Source of the DNA: Notospermus geniculatus
Taxonomy: Eukaryota; Nemertea; Pilidiophora; Heteronemertea; Lineidae
Length of the DNA stretch: 64,000 bases
Assembly: GCA_002633025.1 (NCBI GenBank)
Contig: NMRB01000461.1
Span: 237,414 to 301,413 of the forward strand
Direction of reading: 5' to 3'
The translations under genes and the position numbers were made by a program. Positions 24,708 to 36,700 of this stretch are shown here, piece after piece; within the stretch, counting starts at the first letter, position 1; the number at the start of each line of letters is the position of its first letter. The notes beneath the pieces were generated by a model. It searched no databases. It was not told the DNA's origin and saw only the letters and a program-made list of their open reading frames with translations.

Positions 24708-26417
24708 GAGAGAATACCAAAGACATTTATGACTGAAATCAGTACTTTTTTCAAGTGCACCAAATGTGCCTCTGTGTTTTTAGTGTGGTAATGGGTTAGA
24801 ACAATTGGGCTACCAGTACCTTATTTCACAGAAGGAGTCTGGCAAGGCCGTGACAAACTTGAATTCCTCTCCTCACAGCTTCGCAGAGTAAATGCCGTAC
24901 ATGCAGCTCACCATTTTGCTATTTGACTCGAGTCGCATAAAATTGACTGATGCATTCATCCAACAGAATAGCCACCCTCTATAGTCCACCCTCACAAAAA
25001 ATACACCAATTACGAAGATTCCATTCACCTCACAGCCCAAATCACAGTTAATATTCATTTCTTTTCAAAATACACCACAAGCTGCTAAAAGCACTTCCCT
25101 GAGACATGCATGGTGATGGTTCGGGGTCTTGTGTAAGAATGTTCATGGCAATTTTCAGATATAGATGACACGCATTTCTGTGGCTGAAATGTGCAAATTG
25201 TGATGTTTGTCCTACTCACCATATAGTTAGTCGGTAAACACATATGTTTGATTTTGAGTTCGAAAGGATTATATTTAGAAGTATGCATTTGGTCACGTGA
25301 AGATTTTGTGTGTATGTTTTGGAATACGATAGTTTGCAACATTTTGCATGGTGTTTGCCAAGTAGAATTATGTGAAGTTGTAAGTGTCGGGTTTATAGTT
25401 TAGAAGTGTGTCCCCATTCCTGGCATTAACCCTTCAGGACAAAAAGTACCCCTGCTTAACCACACTCGTTTCTTGTTGGGTCTGCAATATGGGTACCGGT
25501 ATACAAATTTCCCTTATATTTCTGGTGAGAATTTTCAACATGTTTTTTTTCTGAGTAATGGTGGTGCACATATGTACATGTTATTAACCCGTGATCTAAT
25601 GGTGAAAAGGAATAAAAAAATCATCCATGTAGGCCTAGTGCATATGTTCTTGTGCATATTAACCATACATCTGTGCACATTATGTAACCATCTGGACATT
25701 GCAATGCCGTGTAGTGTTACACATTGGTTACATCAAATGTATGTTGGGCGTACCAGGTACTGCGATGACCACTGATATTGCTGTACATGTATGGCATATC
25801 AGACTTATGCCGCTTGTACAGATGAGCATTGTATTGTCATTAGATGTACGTCTGTGTACGCCACTTGTACATCTATGCATTCGTAATGGCCATTGCTCAC
25901 CTGTTCATGTGGGGTCCGAAATCGTGCCTACACATTTCTGTGGTAATTCGTATGCCTTGCATTTGTATGGTCAGTTACTTGTGCACACTTGTGTGGTCAG
26001 TGTGCCCATTTATATACTCTAGTTTCGTGTTTTTACAAGGTGGTGAGACCGCCTCCATCGTAATATGCATTGAGTATGACAATAGGCATCTTGGAGTAAA
26101 AGGCCAAGGCGGAGATAGGGCGGGGAGGATTGAATTTAGTTGACCGCATGTTGTAACTGATCAGACTATGAATGACTTGTGGTTTGGTATTTATCCTTGC
26201 GGCGTTCGGCCGTCAGTAGGAGTTGAATGAAATTGACCACGTGGACTAGATCGCCCGAAAAGGCCTAGACGTCTCGAGCGGTGCAGACACCGTGCGGCCC
26301 AGCGATTGGTCATCCGTGGTGAATGAACTGAAAGACCCTTTGTGTACCTGTTGCGTTCAGTGCCCGCCTTGAATATCTGAAAGGTGTGTTAAAAACACGA
26401 AACCAGAGTATTTGTAC

Positions 26418-26454
26418 CTTGGAGGAATTATACTGTCAGTATAATTCCTCCAAG
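26418..26454. repeat. perfect 18-bp inverted repeat, 1-nt centre
   Basis: CTTGGAGGAATTATACTG is followed after one base by its exact complement. It is a cruciform or hairpin-forming palindrome in an intron, possibly the remnant of a foldback element. Confidence 0.8.
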
Positions 26455-27495
26455 TTTGTACATAGAATGTATTACTGATTGTATATCACTGACCAATCTG
26501 ACCTATAATCTCACTTGGGACAGAATGAATGCGTCTCAATCTGATGTACAGATTAGCTTTCATTCCATGGTAATGGGTTCCTTCCCTATCCTGCCCGATG
26601 CAACATCGTGTCTGTCCATGTCGATGTTTTGCGTTGCTAGGACAGCACATCTGCCATATTTAACAATAAAGCTTCAAATATAGAACATCTGCTTTCTATT
26701 ACTGCACGGATTTCCTGGACCTTCTGTACATTCTTGCAAGAAGATGGAATAAAAGATAAGAAACAGTGACATGGTCAAACTGCAACTTTGAAATTGCACC
26801 AAAAAAGATTATTCCATTTATCAGTTACATTCATTCAGTGAGAATATTCTTCTCTCTGTTCGTTTTATCTCTTACTCTTACTCAAATTCTTAATTTATCT
26901 CGACATTTTCCTGGGACTTCTGAATTTAGCCACGCTGGTGTTAGGTTCAGTTTCAGAACTTTTAATTTATTGCTGCTGGTAAGTTTAGGAATCAGAAGTA
27001 TCTTTATTAAGAAAACCTTAATGATCAATTATGCAATTCATGCCCTTCTTGGAGGCATTGGTATCTTGCTGAACAATAGGAAGTGGTTCTTGATTTTTTT
27101 GTCATGGTTCATCTCGATAAGTGGTCTCTGCCAGATATTTTTGGACATGTTGATTCCCATCCCGAATGACCTGTTTACTGTTGTTGAATCACATATATAT
27201 TTGTTTTTTGTTGACTATATTGATGTTGTCTGCTTTTCAATTAAGTTCATAGTGTGCTTCTCTAGATCCAAGGTCAATGGTTCTGATGATGATCGAGGTT
27301 GTCACCTCATAGGCCTTTTTTGGCATATTGTAGTATCCCGGGGTCTGCTTTTGTGCCATATTTTGCACTATGACTAGTCTTTCTTGTTTTTGTGAGTATG
27401 TCATTGAGTGTTGAATGTGTTGGAATGAATGTCAATGCTTATTTTGTGACTCTTGTGGAAACACAACATTTTGTCCGTGGGATTGGTCCTAGCTA

Positions 27496-27953
27496 GCCAA
27501 AATACACACAGTCTCTGATGCAATTCATTGAGTTGAGTTCAATGAGGAACTAGTCCGTAACGTGGCGCTGACGAACAACTCAGTAAAAACTATGACGTCA
27601 AAAGTCAAGTCAACGTTATTTGCCATTTAATTCTGAAACTACACCCTAATTCTAGCCCTAATATACCTGAAGTAGTCCATTGAATTTCGAATTTTACACG
27701 TTTATCATCAAGGAAAGGACTGACTCAATGTATCTGAATATTTTCAAACGAAAATACAAGCAGGAACATGTTGAATTTCATCGATAAAATTGACTATTTT
27801 AGCGTAAATAACAGATCGAAGAGCAACGTCATTGATTCTGAATGACGTATCGCACATAACGTCACGAACGATGTGCTACGCATACGTGTTCCCCGACGCC
27901 TCTTTTGGGCACGCCGGTTCCCCATTGCACTAATGCTCTCAGTGTATTTTGGT
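27496..27953. mobile_element. possible MITE with imperfect ends
   Basis: The left end CCAAAATACACACAGTCT and right end (reverse complement) CCAAAATACACTGAGAGCAT are similar inverted repeats about 450 bp apart. The interior has GC-richer patches and no coding potential. No target duplication was confirmed. Confidence 0.35.
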
Positions 27954-28535
27954 CAATTAAGGACAAATTCATCTCTTCTTTGTGGTGTATGTGGTTGATA
28001 GTTTCTCCGCTGCAAGCCATCTATATCTGAATATGTTCCAATGGCCTTCCCCCATCCCTGCTGATAAATCCAATGACATGGGATCTTGAAATGGGAAAAC
28101 TGACAGAAAAAGCAAACAGGGCTTAACTGCAGATGAACTGTACCATTTAGACTTGGTCTGAATGGATGGATGTTTCTTTACTTGAATCTGCCTCAGTGAA
28201 GGCGATTCAACAGCTGTTACATATCTCAGAAGCCATTTTGATATGTGGTGACAACACCAGTGTCTTGGTCCATATTAACCTACTGTGTATATCATAAAGA
28301 CACTTTGTTTTGCTTTCTTCAGAAAACTGGAAGGAACACATTCATTTTTGCACGATCTTTTCCAATCTCGATTCACATATGGAGTGACCGTCACATTGTG
28401 CATTGGCTCCCGTTCAATGGCATGTGCTGGTCTGCTTCCCCATACATAAAACAGCTCTGTACACCTGGTGTGATTTGAGTGCGTGTGCTTTCAGTGATGT
28501 ATGTGTCCACTGAGTTTCGCTTTCACCATTTTCAG

Positions 28536-28652
28536 TCAATGTTGAGGATGACACTCCCGATACCCCAGTCATCACGATAACAGAGGATCATTCCCTCCCA
28601 TGCCAGGAGGACGATGATCACTTAAAATATTTCGGAATAGAACAGACTAAAG
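28536..28652 (+). CDS. small phase 1-1 exon
   Basis: The exon is 117 bp (39 codons). The acceptor is CCATTTTCAG before 28536 and the donor is AAAG/GTATAC after 28652. Phase 1 reading is open and begins VNVEDDTPDTPVITITEDHS, then continues acidic with one Cys and a short aromatic part (LKYFGIEQTK). No domain is recognised. The same phase, donor style and acidity as its neighbours support it as part of this gene. Confidence 0.8.
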
Positions 28653-30138
28653 GTATACTCTACTGGTGAATGTGTTCATTATTGAGTTTGCACATCGCAC
28701 CAGGACCTTAGTCTAATTTTTCGTGAAGTTTGTGTCACTTGTTCTTTTTTTCTCCATAGACTGTTTTTTCGATGTGTTGACTGACCACAGGATTTCAACT
28801 GTCAAGTGAACAACCCAAAGCCTGGACGCGTGTGAACTGTACTGACACCATTTTTTTGTGAGAACTGATTCAGTGAGCCAAACAGTTGTGTATTTCGTTG
28901 GAAATCTAATCGGAAACTTCACCAAATTTCACAACTATGATTGAAATTGTGATAGCGTTCTCTTTTTCCAACCTGTTTTGCAAGAATCTAGTTGTGTGAG
29001 CAACATTGTGATGGCATTGATGAATTTCTTTTGTACTGGTTTTGAACATCCAAAAAGAAGTGTATCGAACTGTTGTCATTCACACCAGCCCTGGCTCTGG
29101 GTTTTGTGCCCCTTTTAAAGTACAGTGACAATTAATGTTGGTATTTTTATTGCACCTTTGATCTTGATCAGTTAAAATGCTCCATTTCACTGGAATCGAA
29201 AAAAGAACCACATCCGGACAAATTGACACAGAAGTTGATATCTGAATCGAATGTACCTAACATGGCCACTATCTGCTCTGTACTTCGCATATGATATGCA
29301 CAGAATTTGATGATTTTGGTAATCGCAATCTGAAAATGAAAATAAGTTATGCTCAACTGACAATTTAAATTCAATTTCATGTGATAAGAAAAACAATCAT
29401 ATCTTCTGGCATTTCCTGTAGATGTACGAAACTGCTAATGTTTCACGCCGTTGCATGGTAGCCGTCTAGAAGGTGTTCGATGTGGAACTCAGGTTAGATC
29501 AAGATACATTGTGGCCGAGTCTGTTAGGTGTCAGTTGCTGGTTGTAGTGGATTGGAGTGTTCTCCTTGGTATTTTACATTTTTTTTAAAGAAAGCATCAT
29601 AATATGCAATACTATTGTTTGAAGCTTTTAATACAAATTGCTACTGATGAAGAGTGCCAAATCGATGATGGTTTGGTGAATTTTTTTAGCTGCAAAATAA
29701 TCAAACATAACAAAACTATTCAATAGCCACATGAAGTTTGATTTTGGATTTATATATTGTACATTCTTCCTCATGCTGTACCTTGTTATTCTCATTGCCA
29801 AAAATTCATGAGTGAGCAATGGATTTTTGTATTGCATGTCTAAAATTGAATAATGTAGCGTGCATTGCGTGCCATCACCATATTTTGTGATACTTCTGTG
29901 GAATGGAATTTGAATTTTAAGAAGAAAACATATATAATATTTTTATCATGTGGCTTAAACACAACTGGTGTGAGGAGACCAGTCACATTTTGACTGGAAA
30001 TGATTCACGGTATTGCATATTGACGATATTCTCACATCCTTTTAGACTAATAATGAATCATTCTTTAGCTTCAGGTTTTCCTGCATCTGAAGTTGTTAGG
30101 TAGTAATTTTAACTGCAACCTTTCCATTTCACTTTTAG
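28653..30138. other. intron, nothing recognised
   Basis: AT-rich non-coding sequence between two phase 1 exons. The short antisense open frames are not convincing. No repeat element was identified by eye. Confidence 0.65.
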
Positions 30139-30186
30139 ACCAAGAACAGGAGTCTGGAGTGCAGCCTACAGGGGAAGAAGCAGAAG
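30139..30186 (+). CDS. 48-bp phase 1-1 microexon
   Basis: The acceptor is CACTTTTAG before 30139 and the donor is GAAG/GTACTA after 30186. The sixteen codons read DQEQESGVQPTGEEAE (first residue split). The acidic Glu/Gln/Pro-rich composition and symmetric phase fit the gene. Because of its small size the call depends on splice-site quality and phase. Confidence 0.7.
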
Positions 30187-33100
30187 GTACTACTCAAGTT
30201 GTGACCTATACTCTCAATCTAGGCTAGTTTCTTGCATGAGTCATATAATGTTATAATATTGAACATCTAACCTCAAATTTTCATGATGATAATATATTCA
30301 TTACATATTTCTCTACAATAATTAATGCATGTTCTGTAACAAGATGGTGTTTCCAACAACTTTAAACATTTTCACAGAAATTCCCTTAATTCAAATTTTA
30401 CTATCCGAAATAAATCTATTGACAAATTTTCTGAAATGCATTCATTAAATTGTATTTCTCGAATTTTATGGTTGCTTTGCTGCACTCTGCTGGTAGACAT
30501 TGATATGTTTTGACACGTTTTAGATTACACTCTGTGCTGCCAGCCAGCTTTGCCATTTGTAGAAATGTCATTATCATTACCATAAAGTCTATTTCTCTTT
30601 CTTTCATTGTCAAATTATTGTCCCAAAATCTTCTCCTGGCACCCCACCTGATCATTCCACAACTGTATCCGTATCCTACAACCCAGGGGTGTCCAAAAAC
30701 TTCCCTGATAACCCTCAAGTACTAGTTAATGCAGTGTGCTCACCGCAGTGTTTAGCCCTGCCAGAATATATGTATGCCCCAAGTAAAGTATAATGGGGTA
30801 ATGGGGAGTATGCTGACCGTAGTGTTAAGAGCTTGCCAAGACGTAGTTACTGCTGGCTAGTAATATAAATGTTAGTACTAGTAGTACTCACCGTGAAAGA
30901 ATGTTGAAACTAACAAGAAATCTGTTGTCAATGTGCATCACAGAAAGGACACCCCTGAAGTTTTCCATTGATTCTTGAATGTTTTACACAGGCCATGACG
31001 AAAAACCTATTGTTGCAAACCCACTGTGCCCGTTCACTACCTTAAAAATTGAATATCCATCATTCCCCACTGTAACTGCATTCACCATGTCATGGCCTGT
31101 ATTTCTATTGATGTGACTTGTCCATCTCCTCTTGCCAGTCCGCACATGATGGAGCTGTGTGGACTGGGTGTCACCACCTACTCCATTACCATTGTTTACA
31201 TCGTCTATCCATGTGACGCTGAACATGCATGGACTTCTCCAATTCTTCTAGAATTGGTATTCCATGAAAAGCTGACTTAGAGAGCATGAATTGCTATCTG
31301 TAAAAAAAATAACAGGCTGCAGCCCTGTTCAACAAGGTGTTGAAACTAAATCCTTTGTTGGACTGTTTCAAATACCTATCAGGACCCATGTTCCCGAAGC
31401 TGTCGTAAGGTTAACGATGTCGTTACGCTATGCATTTTCCCAGTTTTAACGACATCGTTAACCTAACGACGGCTTCGGGAACATGGGCGCTGGTTAGGAC
31501 ATCAGAAGTTACTCTTCTTGCACCATGTAATCACTTTGTTGTACCATCAGGTCTCATCTGTTCAATCAACTGACCTACATCTTAGGATTCTGCCATTATT
31601 AAAATCAGAACTAAATGCCAGTGTCATTCACCAGATTGAAATCTTTCTCGCTGATTGTCACTCGCAGTCGTCCCCGTGTAAGCAGTCATTGCCAGCATGG
31701 TTGGTCTTGGTTTAAACATAGTTTAACACTCCTTGATGACATGTTGTCACTAGAAATGGAATCTTAGTTGAAAGTGCCAAGAGATAGGTTAGGGAAACCA
31801 ATTACAAAACCTGCCAGTATTCCCCTCTGACTACTCTTAGTTGTCATTTCAGAAGTCTTGATAATGCAGACATTGTTGAACAGAAATGAAAGTGATGGAT
31901 GGGTTGAAGTTACATGGTCTTGCATTTGCAGCATCTGCAGTAAAATCATGACATAAATCATGACACGAAATAAAATTGTTATGTTACCTTAAGCATGTTA
32001 AGATAACTTAAGAAAGCTAGAAGAATATGGGTGGTGTGCTCCTTTCAAGTGTGTGTTGAGGGAATGTAATTGAATGATGTAGAATTATGGGGAAACAAAG
32101 AAACTTGAATTGATTTCAATCACCTTTGCAATTAACGTTTCATAAAATTCAATTTTGATTTTGCAAAATCGGGATTGCTCACTATCCATTTGCTAATTTA
32201 CCTTAATAAAAATGGGGCTGTGGTGAGGTCGTTGTGGTATTCCTAGCTGTAAATAGTTTTCTGTTGTGTTTTGCATGCTTTTGAGGGGAGATACTGGCCA
32301 GGTTAACCTTGAGAGAACCATGAAAAATGATGATCAACAAAAAATATATAACTAGAATTGCCTCCTAAATTGATGGCATATCTGATAAATTTGAAAGGAA
32401 CTTCAACACATGACATTCTATCAAAGAAAAAAAAAGTTCTTCTCAATGTTACTTCTCCATCTGTGTTAGCTGCAAGTGTTGGGAATTTCTGTGAAGTCAT
32501 TGTTAATTTCAGCCAAGCCCAATTGTGCGCCAAACAAGTTATTGTGTGTCAGCTTTAGCATGTTCAAGGACACAGCCATGTCATGCTACCAATGTGGGAA
32601 TCAATATTCTGTGGCATGATGATAAATATGTTCTTTTAGCAGTCATATTTGAATTACCCTCACATTGTTGATGATCAATTTGCATTGTTCCCATGTGTTG
32701 AGTAAGTTATGGACAGTCATAATCCAACAAAACTCATGGAAACATGGAAAATTTACCCTGGTACAGCATTGCTTATGGACCAATCTTTAAGATTGCTAGA
32801 TGGTAGAGAAACAATACTTACGATGACACTCAGTGGTTTCTCCCTCTCTTTCTTTGTTCAACTCTCTCAAAATGACCAGTGCCTTACTTAATGAGAATTT
32901 AGTGTTCTTAGTGATTTCTCTTAATGTCATTGTCAAAGGCTGAGAGTTTGGGTCCTTAGGGACAGGAAACTGTCATTTTAATTGGGTCCATCTAACTACT
33001 CCAGTCTGTTTTGTGATGAAGATGAAAATGCTGCTTACTTGTGTCACTAACAGTATAACAGTTAGAGTACTGGATGATTTGGTGAACATTACCATTACCG

Positions 33101-33762
33101 GTACTACTTGGCAAAATGTTACTGGTTCGAGTCGGACTCAGTCAAATCAGTGGGTACTTGAGTCACCATACCTCGTATTCAGAAATCAACGTCAAATTCC
33201 AATATGACTGTAACCCGCTAATAATGCATGTAAGTGCTTCTAATTTACCTCCCTTGCTCAAGCTTCCAACTGATGAAATACATTCAATTCAGCCTTCTGT
33301 AATATATCACAGTGTACTGCCGTCGATATAGACCTGTAAATATGTCAATGGATTTTCATTTTTTTCTTCTCTAGGGTAGTGTACTCAGTCTTTAGCTGCC
33401 TTGACACTCCTCACTTTCTGCTTTTAGTGAGCTTGCTGCTTGCTTCGCTTCTGCCTATCACATGTTGAGTAATACGTAACTGTCATGATTCAAAATTAAT
33501 GCTAATGATGTTGTTCCTTCTCATCTTTTCCATGCTTGCTCCCCTTTGGATCACGGAATACTTGGATTGAACGTAAATCAATAATTGGTGCTGTCATTTC
33601 ACCAATTATTCGCCATTCATAATTAAATCTCTTTATGTGTGTAATTGACCAATAATTCTTCCTTAAAACTGAATACTTGTTCTGTTGCTTTTGGCTGACT
33701 AAAATGCTAATTTATTTGCTTTGTTGATTGGAAACTTTTGGAATGCAAACCTAAAATAGCAG
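30187..33762. other. intron with one hairpin element
   Basis: This is a 3.6-kb AT-rich intron. A foldback element lies at 31385-31487. No exon with matching phase and splice sites was found. Confidence 0.65.
31385..31487. mobile_element. foldback MITE-like hairpin, 103 bp
   Basis: The ends CCCATGTTCCCGAAGC and GCTTCGGGAACATGGG are inverted repeats that extend through GGTTAACGATGTCGTTA, with a loop of about 20 bp. No target duplication is clear. Confidence 0.7.
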
Positions 33763-36700
33763 AACCAGAACCTCTTGTAGTTGAAGAAAAGCGAAAAAGT
33801 GTCACTGAAATAGTGACCTTGTTCGAAGACATTGCAAAACGCGAGTCCCTAGTCCTTAGCTCTGAGAAGATCATTTCAAAAGATGACGGTGTCTCTGAGG
33901 AGGGCGAAGAGGAGGAAAAGATAAAACTTGATGAAACAACAACAGAAAAAAATGTAAAAGAAGGGGGTCCTCACTTGGAGCCTGTTGAAATGGCTCTGAG
34001 TGAGAATATAACTAGCTCTGCTGCTGAACAGGTACCCGAAGAACCTGCGGACAAAGGAAAGGAATCGCCAGTTGAGGACAAATCAGCTGTGACTGAAACA
34101 GACGAACATACGGTGGAAGAAGAAGTGATCATTGTCACCTCTCATGAAGAAATTGAATCTGCGCCGCAAATCACCCTTGATGAAGAAGCAGAGGAGATAT
34201 CTGCTGCTGAAAAACCAGAGGAAAGACCTCAAGAAGGAGGATTAGAACTGCCAGCTTACAAACTAACAATCACTGCTGCCACTCCAGAGCCTCCAGCATC
34301 AGATGAGGATGATGAACAAAGGAAAGAAGTTGAAGTTGAGGCTGCTGAAAAAGTGGGAGAAGAGCCAGCGGATGTCATGGGTGTTGAAGAAAAAGAATCT
34401 GAAGAAATTGGCAGTCCAGAAAAGGGAGCGACTGAAGAGTCTGATGAAATAGAGGGAAAAGAGGATGATGCCTTAGAAAAAGATGAAATTGCAAAAGAGG
34501 ATGATGCCTTAGAAAAAGATGAAATTGCAGAGAAGATGGTTGATGACGTGAAGCTTCGCATTGCACTATCAGCACCATCAGCTTCTTTGGAATGTCACGA
34601 CCGATCAAGAACACCTAGTGATATCTCTGACACTGAACACATGCAGATCGATGATCTCCCAACTGAGCCTGAGGATAGGCCTTTGTCGCCCAGTGAATAC
34701 ACTATAGAGCCAGAAGTTGAAGCTGATCAAGAAGTGGCCCAATTGGAACAAGAACCCGAAGGAAGGATCACTGCTGATACCTCCGAACAAATTTTCATTG
34801 AACAAACTATTGAGACTCAGCGTCATTCCACAAGTAGTTCACCTCTGATTGAGGATCAGGAACGACCACCATCCCCTTCTACCATGACATTAGTTGTCGA
34901 GAAAGATGATGAAGTCATTGAAACTCCTGAAAAAGAAAGTATTGCTGAGCCTGAACATCTGCCTGAACCTGTAGAGCCCATGGAACACGAGGAAGATCTC
35001 AGTAATGATGTCAGTATTATATTGCATGGTGCACCAAGCGATATGATGCAAGGAAGGTATAAAGATGACTCGGAAGCAGAAGAGGATTTACTTGAACAGG
35101 AATCTCTTGAAGGTGACAAAACTGAGAAGTTTGATGCAGAACCTGAAACTCTTGAAAAGGAATTGTATGAAAAAGGCACTGATGATGGCCATGTTATAGA
35201 GAAGGCTGACTTGGAAAGCCCTGAAGATGTAATGCACCTTGATGGCATGGTGGGGGTCGAGACAGGCAAGCCTTCTGTTGAACCTGTAGAAACACCACTC
35301 ACTGAGGAACCAGAATCAGAGGCAATTGGCTTGGAAAAACCTGAAGAACAAATTTTAGAAGATGAAGAGATTATTGCAGTTAAACATGAGGCAGACAAGC
35401 ATATTGATGAACCTGAACCAGCCTCCACTATCAAATCCGAGACAGAAGAGGAGCCTGAACCAGTCATGGCCATTGAACCAGAGAAAGAAGAGGAACCAGT
35501 TGAGAAGGCTGAACCAGTTGCAGTCCTTGAATCTGAGGTACAAGAGGAGGCAGTTGATGTGCATGAACCAGTCACAGTCATTGAATCTGAGAAAGACGAG
35601 GAGACAATTGAGGAGGCTAAACCAGTTGCAGTCATTGAATCTAAGAAAGAAGAGAAGCCCGATGAGAAGGTTGAACCAGTCACAGTCATTGAGAAAGATG
35701 AGGAGCCAGTTGAGGAGGCTGAATCAGTTGGAGTCATCAAATCTGAGGAAGAAGAGGAGCCAATTCAGGAGCTTGAACCAGGTGCAATCACCAGATCCGA
35801 GGAAGGACAGGAGCCAACTGAGGAACGTGAATCAGTCAGCGTCATTGAATCTGAGAAAGAAGAGGAACCAGTTGAGAAGGCTGAACCAGTTGCAGTCCTT
35901 GAATCTGAGGTACAAGAGGAGGCAATTGAGGTGCACGAACCAGTCACTGCAATTGAATCTGAGAAAAAAGACGAGCCAGTTGAGGAGGCTGAACCAATTG
36001 CAGTCATTGAATCTGAGGAAGAAGAGAAGCCCAGTGAGAAGGCTGAACAAGTCACAGTCATTGAATCAGAGAAAGGTGGGGAGCCAGTTGAGGAGGCTGA
36101 ACCAGTTGCAGTCATTCAATCTGAGAAAGAAGAGGAGCCAATTCAGGAGCCTGAACTAGTTGAAATCATCAAATCCGAGGAAGGACAGGAGCCAATTGAG
36201 GAGCATGAATCAGTCAGCGTCATTGAATCTGAGAAAGAAGAGGAACCAGTTCAGAAGGCTGAACCAGTTGCAGTCCTTGAATCTGAGGTACAAGAGGAGG
36301 CAACTGAGGTGCACGAACCAGTCACTGCAATTGAATCTGAGAAAAAAGAGCCAGTTGAGAAGGCTGAACCAGTTGAGCTCATTGAATCTGAGAAAGAAGA
36401 GAAGCCAGTTGAGGAGCCTGAACCAGTCGCAGTCATTGAATCTGAGAAAGAAGAGGAGCCTATTGAAAAACCTGTGCCAGTTGGAGTCATTGAATCTGAG
36501 AAAGAAGAGGACCTTGAACCAGTCGCGATCATTGAATCTGAGAAAGAAGAGGTGCTAGTTGAGGAACATGAACCAGTCGCAGTTATTGATTCCGAGAAAG
36601 AGGAGGAGCCAATTGAAGAGCCTGAACCAGTCGCAGCCATTGAATCTGAGAAGGAGGAGGAACCTGTACCAGTCGAAATCATTGAATCTGAGGAAGAAAA

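Larger units (their letters stand above)
23326..28535. other. intron (or partly alternative 3' UTR), no exon supported
   Basis: This is a 5.2-kb AT-rich stretch. An AATAAA lies at 24702 and another at about 26665. A perfect small palindrome lies at 26418-26454 and an imperfect inverted-repeat element at about 27496-27953. A 203-codon open frame (26766-27377) is Phe/Ile/Leu-rich, matches nothing I know and has composition typical of translated T-rich DNA, so I do not call it a gene. Confidence 0.6.

Noticed and set aside
26766-27377. 203-codon open frame with hydrophobic segments, possibly a membrane protein
   Set aside because: T-rich intronic DNA gives Phe/Leu/Ile-rich readings by chance. 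No recognisable family, no regulatory or splice context.
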